DNA of 64,000 nt from Gari tellinella. Lineage: Eukaryota; Mollusca; Bivalvia; Cardiida; Psammobiidae. The notes beneath the pieces were generated by a model. The model had not been told where the DNA came from. It did not search any database and worked only from the letters and a program-made list of their open reading frames with translations. The stretch covers positions 25,431,550-25,495,549 of the forward strand of contig OV277864.1 in assembly GCA_922989275.2 (NCBI GenBank), written 5' to 3'. The translations under genes were made by a program, and so were the position numbers. Positions 43,430-55,400 of the stretch are shown here, one piece after another (the stretch's first letter is position 1; every line of letters begins with the position of its first letter).

Positions 43430-44930
43430 GAGGGGGAGGGGGCACAAGGTGAGCGATTTAGGGCCGCATGCAGCTCTTGTTCTCTTTCACAAGTGCAATG
43501 TAGTTGGACTGGAAGATGGACACCAATAAATCGAGGATGTGCGGCAGGCACATTAACAGATTCTGTTTGATATTTTGACCTTATAACAAGACCTTATAGC
43601 AAATGAACTTTATGAAAATGCTGTCGATTTATAATTTATAAATATACATTTTTAGCAACGATTGATTAATTTAACGGACAGTTTTTTTAAAGAGACAGAC
43701 CACTGCTGGCAAATTGACTATGTTTTCTATTTCTTTTCTTTCTTTTTTGTCTCTTTAAAAAGATTGACCATAAAAGAAAAATGTATCATACTTTTGTGCA
43801 TTGGTCATTTAACTATGACTGCTGAAATAAAACGTACCTTAAGGATCACAAATTTAAGAGCCTTCTAGCTGATCTTGCTCTTTTACTTTTTGCATATAGT
43901 CCAAGCTAGACTAAGTGAACTCTTCAGAAGTACACCGCTTTCAACACCGCGTTAAACAATCAATTTTTAAACCGATTCATGCTTATTCAAAGAATATACA
44001 CTTAGAGTGATCAAATGCCATTTTTGTTGGCTTTTCATTTACTGGGAATATGCAATTAAAGTCACTTAAAACTGTTATAGGCTTGAAAGACATGGTTGAT
44101 AGTAAGAGGACTATATATAGTAAATTGAAAATAAAGGAGAAAGCTCATTCATGAGTCTTCTTCTTTAATTTTATATTAAGATAACCCACTCCCTGTCAAC
44201 CTAACAACACTAAAACGCTGTTCAATGTTTGATACATGTACATGTACCCATGTCAATGACTCTTCGTCATAGTCAGAGTATCTCGGTATAAAATACCACG
44301 AGACACACTGGCATTCCTCAAATGTTTAAACATTCCATTGTACCATTTATGAACTGTTCTGAAATTTAAAAAATATACATAATCGGTAGATGTCCACTAT
44401 TATGGTTACTAAAACGACCTATGTATGAATACACCATTTACCATGTACTTAGCACAAGTTAGCAGTTTATATATTTTATTCTTTGACAAAATTCCTAGCC
44501 GGCTGGCCTCTACTTCTAGTGAGCCATAGCCTTTTACTTTATAAAAACAATAACATTTAGCAAAACAGTTTTGCTTTGAAATACCTACAATACAAATAAA
44601 ATTCATTTTCACAGATTGTTTTAGTGGTAATGCTATTGCGATCGAATACATGTGTATGTGACATTTCAGTTACACCGCCTACACAGGGGAGTCATCATAA
44701 TCAAATTTCAGTTGATCCAAATACAAACAGAACTAACATAGGAAATTAATTTGGATTCAGTTCAATGCCTGATTTGGATTCAAACTGCATGTTTAAGCGC
44801 TCGTTTTACTAGTTTGCTATTGTACAATTAGACGAACATTTTAGAAACAACATTTTAAATGATGATGATACTTACAACATACCAACCATGACTAAATGTT
44901 ACTTTTATGTAGGATTTGCATCTCAGACAG
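43430..44930. other. Spacer without recognised gene
   Basis: Only a short inverted pair (TTTTTAAAGAGACAGA near 43685, TGTCTCTTTAAAAAGA near 43748) stands out. Open frames here lack splice context and recognisable motifs. Confidence 0.4.
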
Positions 44931-45354
44931 TTTAACCCTTATCAAGTTAACCGTGATTTGGGTAACATATACAAACAGTTTGGATCCAGATTATGGTTGT
45001 CAAACATATCGGTCGTGGATCGGCGTCTAATATACACGTTTATCCATTTTAGACACCAATAGCCTTTTAAATTTTCCTTCAGTTTATTTATATACTTTTT
45101 TTTGAGTAATTGAAGAGATTATTCACAGACTATACACTTGAAGCAGACGACAATTTAACATGACAAGGATTAAAAGGGCGTTTTACACATTGAACACTGT
45201 CGACGATTTTCAAGACTGTTTCCAATTGTTTTCATCAAGATCTTTCCAGGCATAAAGAACTTAAAATCGTTCTGATAGACTTTCCGCTTTTATTATGCAA
45301 AATAAATTCGAACTAGTTTTATACTTTTTTAAACTGAAGAAAAAGTTAAATATG

Positions 45355-45430
45355 AGTAACAAATATTTTGGATCCAGATTAAACGCCGCGTTACGCGGCA
45401 TCTGATCTGGATCCAAACTGATTGCAAATG
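45355..45430. repeat. Family B hairpin core
   Basis: TTTTGGATCCAGATTAAACG faces GCATCTGATCTGGATCCAAA around CCGCGTTACGCGG. Confidence 0.65.
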
Positions 45431-46020
45431 TTTTATCACGATAAGCAAATATTTAAACGAGTTATTTCAAGAGCGTCAGTTCTATAATATGTGCAATGAG
45501 TGTCATTGTCTAGTTTCCCTCAAATAAGAGTAAATTATTCTGTCTTCTGTGTCACCTGCTTGAATTTTTATTTAAACATATTTTATTTCGATATTGCACA
45601 GCCGGGCTACAATTGCCCACAACGTAGTTACAGTCCCGTCCATAGTATATTATTTCAAATACATAAAGAATGTTGACAATAATGACGTTTTATATATACA
45701 TAGGAAATAAACTAACAAATTAATAGCAAATGCAGAAAAAATATTATAGGTCCAGTCTCAAAAAGACAGTAGAAATCTAGTGCATTGAAACCATGGCGGA
45801 CATATAACAGTTTACTTCTTCTGAGTCTCATGCGAAAGACAAAAAAGCAAACTATATAATCATGTGGCTGCTGAAAGCAAGGTAATGTTACCCCAAAGTA
45901 CAACCTTCTACAGTCTGCACTTAGTCTGGTTCCCTGTCTCCTATTAACCTGACTAAGTCTGCACTATGCTGATTTTAGTGTCGATGCTCTGGGGCACTGC
46001 ATAATTGAGGTGAAAGAGAC

Positions 46021-46115
46021 AGAGAAGAGGAGAGAGAGAGAGAGAGAGCGAGAGAGAGACATAGAGACAGAGACAGAATTAGTGAGACAAAGAGAGAGGG
46101 AGAGAGACATAGACA
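46021..46115 (+). repeat. GA-rich microsatellite
   Basis: Imperfect GAGAGA and GAGACA runs. The Ser/Leu-rich minus-strand open frame over it is an artefact. Confidence 0.85.
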
Positions 46116-46199
46116 GACCGAAAGAGCTTAGCACAGCCGCGTTTATTGTGAACATATAACGTATTCGCCGCTGTACGAGTTCTGTCCCTTGGTTCGTTT

Positions 46200-46436
46200 T
46201 TACATCTCGCTTAATAGCTCATTACAACCTAGCCTATTTCTTATTTTGAAGACAGGGGGCCACTAAAGCAGGTTGAAAGTAGGAGTATCCAACTTTAGTT
46301 TATGCCTGCTTTAAGCTACCATCTGCTAGAATATAGAAACTATTTCTTATGGTACATGTTATTTAATACATAGAGGGGAACTATTTCCATGAGCAGATTA
46401 ATAAATTAAAGGCGTATTTATTGAGCAAAGGGTTAA
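46200..46436. mobile_element. Degraded family D MITE
   Basis: AAAGCAGGTTGAAAGTAGGA, CCTGCTTTAAGCTACCATCT and AGCAAAGGGTTAA in family order. Confidence 0.6.
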
Positions 46437-46593
46437 GCGTTTGATAACTAATCAAGATTTTGTTTTTTATAATAATATGGATCCCGACTAGACGCAGAGA
46501 AACTCGGCGTTTATTAGTATCTAATGTTTGTCATTAGGATCATTTTTTGCTTGACGTATGCATGTACATTTGAGAATACGTTATTCATATCCT

Positions 46594-46708
46594 TTAACCC
46601 TTTCGGCCCCAATTAGGGAATTTTAACCCCTACGCCGCTTTATTGTCGTCTGCTTAAGCGGCGTCTGATCAGGATCCATTTTGGCGACGTTGGCAGGGAA
46701 AGAGTTAA
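46594..46708. mobile_element. Internally deleted family B variant (115 bp)
   Basis: TTAACCCTTTCGGCCCCAAT to GGCAGGGAAAGAGTTAA; one hairpin arm is gone. Confidence 0.6.
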
Positions 46709-47489
46709 ACTGAACTAAATGCTAACTTTATTCAACAAAATGTTAAATAACAACTTTTTGAATAAGTATGTATACAATTAGTTTTTAATTTAAAAAAAAA
46801 CCAACAGTTAAAGACAACTTAATAGACACGACCAATTCGAAGGTTCTGTATGTACATGTTATCTACTTGGGTGTTGATTTGTTTAGTAGGGAAGACATTA
46901 TTCTATCCTGTTTAATGCGTTTGTATAAAAACTATAATGTCAATTGTAAACAGTTTGGGGCTATATCAGACGCCGGGTAAAAATTCGTTTGATCAGACTC
47001 CACGCTGTTTGTCGTGCAGAGAAAAAGAAAACTAAAGCAGACCTTGCAAACAGCTCAGACTCCGCGTAACAAACTCGTATCAATACCTCTTTAGTCAAAA
47101 CTTAAAAATTTGAATTTGGTATAAAATTGCAGAGAATATTTAAACTGACGATAATTTGTCTACAAATGGGTTATACATGTAGCAGACGACAAAATGTGAC
47201 GGTGAAAGGGTTAGAGTCTTTTGTCTGCAACAAATGTCGATGCAAAAGTTGACTTGATCATTTTTCTGTCATCAAAGTATCAAATGGTTTGGACCACTTG
47301 AAATGAGACGCCGAATCACGTCTCAGCTGCGTCCAAACTATTTACATGTATAACTCTCATCATAGCGATGCAGGGACAGGAAATCCATACAATACTACTT
47401 TATCAGAAATTCACCCAAAGCTTACAAAAAGCTCAGTAAGCCTGTCTTTAACAAAAAATAATCCTTCTTTTAAGTGGTCATACACTTGA

Positions 47490-47658
47490 AATGGCGTTAT
47501 TCTTGCCATTAATTTTAATATGAGCTGGCAACCAGTTTGGGGAGCCAGATCAGACGCCATGCTGTCCGGCGTCTGATCTTGCTCCAAACTGTTTCCTCTC
47601 AAAATAATTATTTTAGCATAAACGCGTTAGTTGGGGAAAGAAAACCCTCTTCTCCACT
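47490..47658 (-). repeat. Family A fragment
   Basis: GGGGAGCCAGATCAGACGCC faces GGCGTCTGATCTTGCTCC, then AAACGCGTT and CTTCTCCACTG. Confidence 0.6.
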
Positions 47659-47847
47659 GTACTGGTATACTAGTACTCTATACGTTGAGTCAACAAACCG
47701 TTCTTGTGTATACAATTCGTTATTTCAGTAGCTTTTGTTCGAGCTCAACAAGGCGGATCTTAATGATAAAATCAAATAGCTGCACTATATGAAGCCGTAT
47801 ACAATATGATTGTTTATGAATCAGTCGAACCCTATACAGTACATGTA

Positions 47848-48093
47848 CAGTGGCAAAGGCGCTATTCTTCCTAATAAACGCGTTTATGCTAAAACAATGA
47901 CATCTTAAGCAAACAGTTTGGAGCCAGATCAGACACCGGGTTACCCCGGTGTCTGATCAGGCTCCAAACTGTTTGTTAATCGCACTAAAATAAATGGTAA
48001 AAATTGTCAAAACGATGTCGATTTCTATAATTTACCCTATTGGGTTTGCGTTTGGTTCAGTTGAAACTGGATAGAATAACGTGTTCTATGTTG
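47848..48093 (+). mobile_element. Family A MITE (246 bp)
   Basis: CAGTGGCAAAGGCGCTATTC to AACGTGTTCTATGTTG, TA flanks; the ends are more diverged than the hairpin. Confidence 0.8.
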
Positions 48094-48674
48094 TACATGT
48101 ACAACCCTGAAATACTCTTTGATTCACGGACTAATGAAGATAGAAGAAATTGAGTTATAAAAGTTATAAATAATACGCTACTGTGGTGAAATATGTGGTT
48201 CAGGATAATGTGTAATATCTTCTAAATGGTTATGGAATATTTACGTGGCACGGTGCATTACACCTAATCGAAAATGGTTTGTTTAACTTGTAAGTGAAAA
48301 TAACTTCAAGATACTTGTTTGGGAAAATTTTACACTGTATTTTTATCTGATAAACATACAGTATGGAGCCTGATCGTATGCCGGGTTACCCGGTGTCGAA
48401 TATTGCTCAAAACTGTTTGCATGGCAAATAATAACTTGATCACACCACTTTCTCTACTACTGTTTCCTCTAAAGAAATGGTTACGGAATATTTACATAAC
48501 ACGGAATGCAAGTGTTTAACAATTTAGAGTGATAGTTGTCATTTGACTTCCGATTTTCAATGAGTTTAGATCCAAATAAAAGGTAGAAAAGTGTTTTATT
48601 CGGATCTTACAGCGGAGAGAAGAAAGCGGTTACAATAATTATTTAACGTTTTAAAAGATTATGTTAATTATTTA

Positions 48675-48845
48675 CAGTGGAGAAGACGTTATAATTTAAC
48701 GTTCAATCGGAATAAAGCGCAATGCAATAAAATTAAGAAAATGAAATTTCTGACGATTTAGTTAATTCTAAGTGGCAATCATTTTGGAGTCTCTCAGACG
48801 CCGGGTTACGGGGCGTCTTAGCTGGCTTCAATTTATTTGCAATGG
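48675..48845 (+). repeat. Family A fragment just upstream of B4GALT
   Basis: CAGTGGAGAAGACGTTATAA to TTATTTGCAATGGA; the right end is lost. The upstream in-frame ATG at 48842 lies in this repeat. Confidence 0.65.
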
Positions 48846-48998
48846 ATATCGATTCTAGCTATTGTATTACAAACGCGAGTTGCTTGTTGTTTTGTTTTGA
48901 TAGTTTGTTGTTTTATAAAACACATCTTCCTCAAATTTACAGATTATTCATGCAGATGAAAACAGAACTATGTTCGAATTTAAAAGAGGCACTTAGAA

Positions 48999-48999
48999 C

Positions 49000-49030
<31 letters not shown>

Positions 49031-49046
49031 CCCCCCCCCCCCCCCC
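48999..49046 (+). repeat. Compound C-run / AC / C-run microsatellite
   Basis: About 18 C, seven AC and about 16 C. It directly precedes CAG|CCCCTAG, so it could serve as the polypyrimidine tract of the B4GALT 5' UTR acceptor. Confidence 0.85.
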
Positions 49047-49084
49047 AGCCCCTAGTTACAGTTCGCAATAAAAAGCATCTGGTC

Positions 49085-49439
49085 ATGGTGCGAGTGAGTC
49101 CTGAGAGATTTGCAATAGTCGTTTCTACAGTGACATTAGTACTTTTGTTCATCACAATAGTGGATAACCATACAAGAACGACCATATCTCCAGAAAACTC
49201 AGTTCTAATCGCTCAAGCTGAACTAAGTGACGGAAGTGACGTCATTGTCGATCGAGAGCTAGAAGAGGATATAGAAAGCGAAGATGATACACAAGACATA
49301 ATTGTGGATGCAGTTAAACCTCCAGGAAACGGAAAGAAAAAACTTGAAAGCAATAATAAGACTCTTTATGTTAAACCAGTTGAAATATTGCCACAAAAGA
49401 AAAGAACAAACGTGTGTCCATTATGGCCTGATGAACTAA
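49085..49439 (+). CDS. B4GALT-like: B4GALT-like exon 1 (tail, membrane anchor, stem)
   Basis: Donor GAACTAA|GTACGT, phase 1 out. Contains the anchor, a Glu/Asp-rich stem and TNVCPLWPDEL. The 5' end may extend to an acceptor at 49048. Confidence 0.85.
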
Positions 49440-52400
49440 GTACGTATTAGAACCGCCAATTTAATGTGTTTCATGAGTAGAATCATTCGCTACCTTGCCT
49501 TACCCGATGTACAGGATTAGTTATACAGTTTTTCCCATGCTACGTGAGGATTTATTCCCGGCTGAGGAAAAGTCATGTTGCCTGAGCCGTTAGGCGAGGA
49601 TTACTATACATGATTTTACCAGCCAGGAATAAATTCTCACATACCCTGGAAAAAACTATATAACTAATATCATTATCCTGTAAAGTAATATCCTCGCTTT
49701 TGATTGGTTGATAGGACGTATAATAATGATGTTTGCAAACAGTTTGAATTCTGATCAGTTGTCGTGTCCAAATATTTTGACACTCAAAACGCTATTACTT
49801 TGGTTATGAATGTATCTTATATTTAAATTTGAGAATTGCGACGTCAATCGTTTAAAACAGATGAACTTACGAAAGGTAATAGTTAAGGAAGTTTTTTGCA
49901 TAATGCAGGATGGAAATAAAGCAGAACACTCCTGTAGGGGTTTTTCTCCTTTACTTTAGGTTTACTTTAAATAGTCTAAGATAAGTTGTGTTTCGAGAGA
50001 TCGTTATATAATAATAATAATAATAATAACTATGGTAATAATAATAATAATAAAGACTTTATTTGACGAGAGAGCTCATTTGGTCGGTACAGTGCTCCCT
50101 CTCTACAACGACACCCAATGGGAGGCAAAGATTGTGTGTGTTGTTCGGAGAGAGTCGTTATAGGGAGGGGAAGTTAAGACTTGGGTTACATTTGCAAACA
50201 GCTTGAATTCAGATCAGACTTCGCGTAACGCGGCGTTTCATCTGGATTCAAGCTGTCTGTCACTCGTCATTATATTTATGCTATCATAAACTCCACTTAT
50301 AAATGTGTAATTTTGAGAAAAACAACACACGATAATTTTAAGCAGACAATATTGCAGCAGTAAAAGCGTTAGACATAATTGTCCTGCTTAGGGAACTTCG
50401 ACAATGGTAGTTGTAATGTCGTTGTTTGGAAGGCCGCTGTAGAGAGGGAACACGATACTTTATCTTACTGTTGTATATTGACATACAGTATTCCTTTCTC
50501 TCTCTCCTTTGTCTTTTCGCACAATTGCTTCAAAAATACAGTGAGGATGTGAATCTTTCCAAACAAACAACATATTTTGCTTAAACAGTTATCTTCAATT
50601 TCAAACGACGTTAACCAAATCGGGCTCAAAACAGTTTGTCACTTTAAAAAAAAACTCATGAGTTTTTTCCAAAAAATTTGTTAATTTCTGCATTTTATTG
50701 CATTCTGCAACTTGCAGTAAGTTTGTATAACTGGAAAGAAATATGTCTACGCAACGACAACGTTCTTGTCAGTCTGCCTTATGACCTAATACAATGTATG
50801 AACAGTGGCATCTGAATATGCTATTATTTCCCTTTTAGCTCATTGAGTCCTAGTGACGCTTATATGCATCCTCTACCAAAAGTGTACCAGTGAAGAGTAA
50901 CCTTGTCTAATGCAAACAGTGAAGTCCCTGATTAGAGGGCCCATGCATATATATAATTAAAAAAACAACACCTAAATAATCAAAAATGGACCAGCCTTTA
51001 TTGTAAACTGGAATTGTCCATTGGAAGTTCCACCTGATAATGAGTTAACGAAACGAAGGCAATCACAATAAAATAAAACTGGAAACTGACCAATTTCTTG
51101 AAAGTTTGGTTGTAAAATATGTTTATTGAATAAAAGTAATTATTGCTTTGTTTTATATAAGAAGACATACACTTAATACTATTTTGCAACCAAATAATAA
51201 CATCTTTATTTCGTCATTCAGTTGGTCCGTTGGCCGTTTCCCCATCCACAAACGATACAGTTATATTGAGAGAGCGTCTCAAACGTATTGAAAAGGGCGG
51301 CAAATATAGACCGGAATATTGTGAGCCCAGAGAGAAAACTGCGGTTATTATCCCATATAGAGACCGGGAGCGACATCTTAAGGTATATATATATATACAT
51401 TGTACACATTATATTTTCCCTCACAAATGCAATTGTGTTTCAAACAGTAACTTGGTGTTCGGTCATGTTCCAAGCTATGACTGTTTTACACTCATATTAG
51501 AAATATATTTTCAAAAAACGACGGTTTTCATTTTTTTCTTTTCAGTTTGTGTTAGCTTTGTTTTAATAAGCAAAACACCCTGGTCCTCAATTTGCTTCCT
51601 ACATGTATACTGATAAACTTTATACGTTTTTCTTAAAAAACAAACGTTTTTGGCTATATAAATAGTGATATGAATGTCAAACAGTTTTGCAACGACGACA
51701 TAAGTCCCCAAAAGCGGTAAAATGTTTAACTATTTCTCTCCCAAGTGTTATCGTCTGCTTAAGCCCCTGCACCACCAATATATCGTCTGCATTTATAGTG
51801 TCGTCTGCAACATTACTTTCAGGGCAGATTTAGGACTTTCTTCACTTAAGATGCATTTGTATATCGCTACGAGTGTAAAGCAGTTTGGAATAATGAGCAG
51901 TCGCCTTGTTAGCAAAGCTGTTTGCAAAGTACCTTTCGGCGACATTGGCAGTGAGAGAGTTTCAGGTTTATAGATTTGAAATATACACTTTTGATTTCAG
52001 GTACTCCTTACCCACCTGCACAACACACTTCAGAAACAGAAACTAGAGTACAGAATCTTCGTAGTGGAAATGGTAAGCATACTACAAAACACGAATTATC
52101 TTGGACATTAGAAGACGGAGGTAAGGATTGGGACTTTAGAATGTCATTACCGTTTTTCGTTGTGTACGTGTACATTCATTGAAGAACATGTTATTCTTTC
52201 CCATTCAATGACGTAGTGCTTTAATCATTGTATCCATTGCGAACGCCCAAAACTGTTTGCCACTCGGTGTGAAATAAATCACGGCACTATTTTGATTTAT
52301 CCGCATTGCCTTTAGTTTCGTTCAACTGGGACATGATACCGTCTTTTAAAAAAATGATTACAATGTACCATCGTCGCATGGATACGAGCAAAACAGTGTT

Positions 52401-55400
52401 TCTTACATCTAACACATATAAAGCTCCGAGAAAAAGAGTAAGTAACTTACGACATATTTTAAAATAACGTTTCACGGGCCCGTCCGGGACGTAAAACAAC
52501 ACCACCTTAAGATCGTCGTGAATTCTTTTCAAGGTCAAAATTGTATACGATTGTTTTGTATTCGACTTGAAACAACAGAAAGATAACTGTTGTGTAACGT
52601 CCGTCTTACACGACATAATTTATGTTTAGTTCAACATTGCCTGCCATCTAACTCGAAAAACGTGAATATATCATAACATACGTCTGTTCATAATGAACAT
52701 TTTTATGTATAATAGTATGCATTTATTTTATAAATCGTTATGATGGACTTGGTATTTGACATCATCCACCCGGTGGGTGTATTTTGACGTTGTGCCTGCA
52801 GTGAGCGTCCCCTCAACAAAAATCATGAATTAATTTCAATGGGGCGGCTGTGGCACTTCGATATTTCCATATTTACCCAGTAGAATTTCATTTTTTAACC
52901 CCTCGTAAGTCGAACATATGCTTATTTCAATGTTAAAATGTGGCTTTGCTACGTTTTAAACGAGTTCGAGGTATCGACGACTTGAGTGTATTCGACTTTG
53001 GACTACATGTATATATGGTACATGTAAGATATGTAGGTCTTGTATGATGGGTTGTATAGTCAACGTTGTGCATTTTAGCAGGTGAAACTCACTGATTGAA
53101 GACCACATTTTATTTATTACACATGATAAATATATGCACTTGATTGTATGTCAATTCAGTACAGTATTAATGTTTGTCACAAATAATTTACAGGCACTGC
53201 CTACTAAGTTCAACAAAGGCGTATTGTCAAATGTTGGTTTTATGACGGCTACGAGTATTCAAGAGTTCACATGTTACGTCATTCATGATGTTGACTATCT
53301 TATGGTTGATGACCGGAACATGTATCGCTGTGGACGGTGGCCGCGCCATCTAGTAGCATACAGCAGCAAATATAATTACAGGTCAGTTTCACCATTTTCT
53401 ACTTTTTCCTTTCTCAAATATGTTTAAAGCCGCATGATATAATTGGGAAAACCTGCATAAAACGAGTTTATACCATGTGAACTACGCAGGTCTTGATTAT
53501 ATCTTATCTATGGAATCCGTTTGGGTTTGTGGTGGTTTTTTTGTTTTTTGGTGGTTTTTTTGTTGTTTGTTGTTGTTGTTGGTTTCTTGTTGTTGGTTCT
53601 TTTGATTAAGATTAATTTCTTGGTGAAGCACCAAACCATTTACTATATTTTGTGTACTCTACATAGTACATATCGATGGGCCGTAAAACACCATTCATTC
53701 ATTCTACATAGTACATAATGAACATGTTGGTAACACTATGGGCGTGTTCGATTATCAGTTCCAGAACTGTTTGGAACGATACCATGGAATTAGTAAATCA
53801 AATAAAAACGGAATTGAACCCTTGCAAATGTGGTAGTCTGGTTCCCTGCTTAGTACAACTTTGCTGTCGAAACGTTGGCAAATTGTGCCGGGAACCATGA
53901 TGGTACGTCACAATTCTGCTCACACCATCTTCTTGAACAGAACAGTTCTGGAATTGAATTCCGGACCATTCGATTTCGATTCCGTCAGTCCATCCGATTC
54001 CGGAATGATAATCGAACACACCCTATGTGTCTATCTTGGTAGCTCAGTTGGTAGGGCGAGTGACAAGCATTCCAAAGGCTATTGGTTCAAGTCTCAATCG
54101 ATTCAAATGTCTTTATTACAATGTATTGTCCAATTGTATTGACCTGTCAGTCATGAATAAGTAAACGCAGAAGTCAAGGGATATGTTATTTTTAGTACAT
54201 TTTGGTCAGAATTAGTGTCCGTTATATATCTCGTCTTTTTCTTTACAGCCAGCAACAAGCGCTATTGGACATTAAGCACGTTCGGTCGTGTCACGTGTCT
54301 ACTGCAGCGGTGTACTAATTATAGCAGCACTTTTACTTTCAATTTGTAACGGTTTTAAGTCATCAGTTTTAGAGGGCTATGTCTGTTCTTCAACATTTCC
54401 AAGATAGAAATGGTCCATAAGAATGTTCAAATATTAGTTACCTTAGTTGTTATTTCAAATATTTGAAAAACGTCTGAGTAAAAAATGGGGCGTTAACCAT
54501 TTCACTCTCAATGATGACTAAAGGCGCGTTTGCACCGTCTTCTCCTTTTATATCAAACTTGATTACGCTCTTAACATATTTTTGGATGATGAAAAATACT
54601 TTTTCCAAGAAACACATGAATCGAAGCTCAAAACCATCTAATATTATTTTGGTAATTTATATTTTACCTACTAGTCGAGTTTATACCTTTAATCACCAAA
54701 TTTTATCGTCTTTTAAACAGCAGAAAGTAAAATACGAGTGATAAACACTCTGGATCCGACAGATCAAACTGTTTGCAAAGTTTATGCAAGTCGCACTTGA
54801 GGATACATGTAGATCTAGCTGAACCTCAAACAAATATAAATATTCTAACTTCAGTCTCCCATACCTAAGTTATTTTGGTGGGGTTGTTGCTTTTACACCT
54901 GACCAGTACTGGAACATCAATGGCTATTCGAACCTCTTCTTTGGCTGGGGCGGGGAGGATGATGACGTCACAAACAGGTAAAACAGCCAACCGCTTTCAG
55001 ACAATCATAGCTTTGACTGTAATACACTCTACATTGCCCTGTGACAAAACTATCATATGTATTAAAGATTTCTAATCCGTATTAAGAAAACGTTTACTGC
55101 ATCTGCTATATACTGTTTTTTCAAGTAACACAGAAACTCATGTTGTACATGTACGTTTCTATTTGTTCCTCCATTGACAAAATATCTATACCTCTCACAT
55201 AGGTACAGTGGAGAATCTGTTATTCTTTCCCGTTTAAACGCAAACGTACGCAAACGCAAAGCGCTAAAACGTAGAAAAGAACAACTTTTGGACAATTCTG
55301 ATATTTCATTTTTATCTTGGTGGCAAACAGTTTGGAGCCTGATCAGACGCCGGGTTACCCGGCGTCTGATCTGGCTCCAAACTGTTTGTACTGCAAAAAA

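Noticed and set aside
48842..49084. In-frame N-terminal extension of the B4GALT protein starting at 48842
   Set aside because: It translates a MITE remnant and a C/AC microsatellite; the Met at 49085 has a strong start context and a normal type II anchor directly after it.
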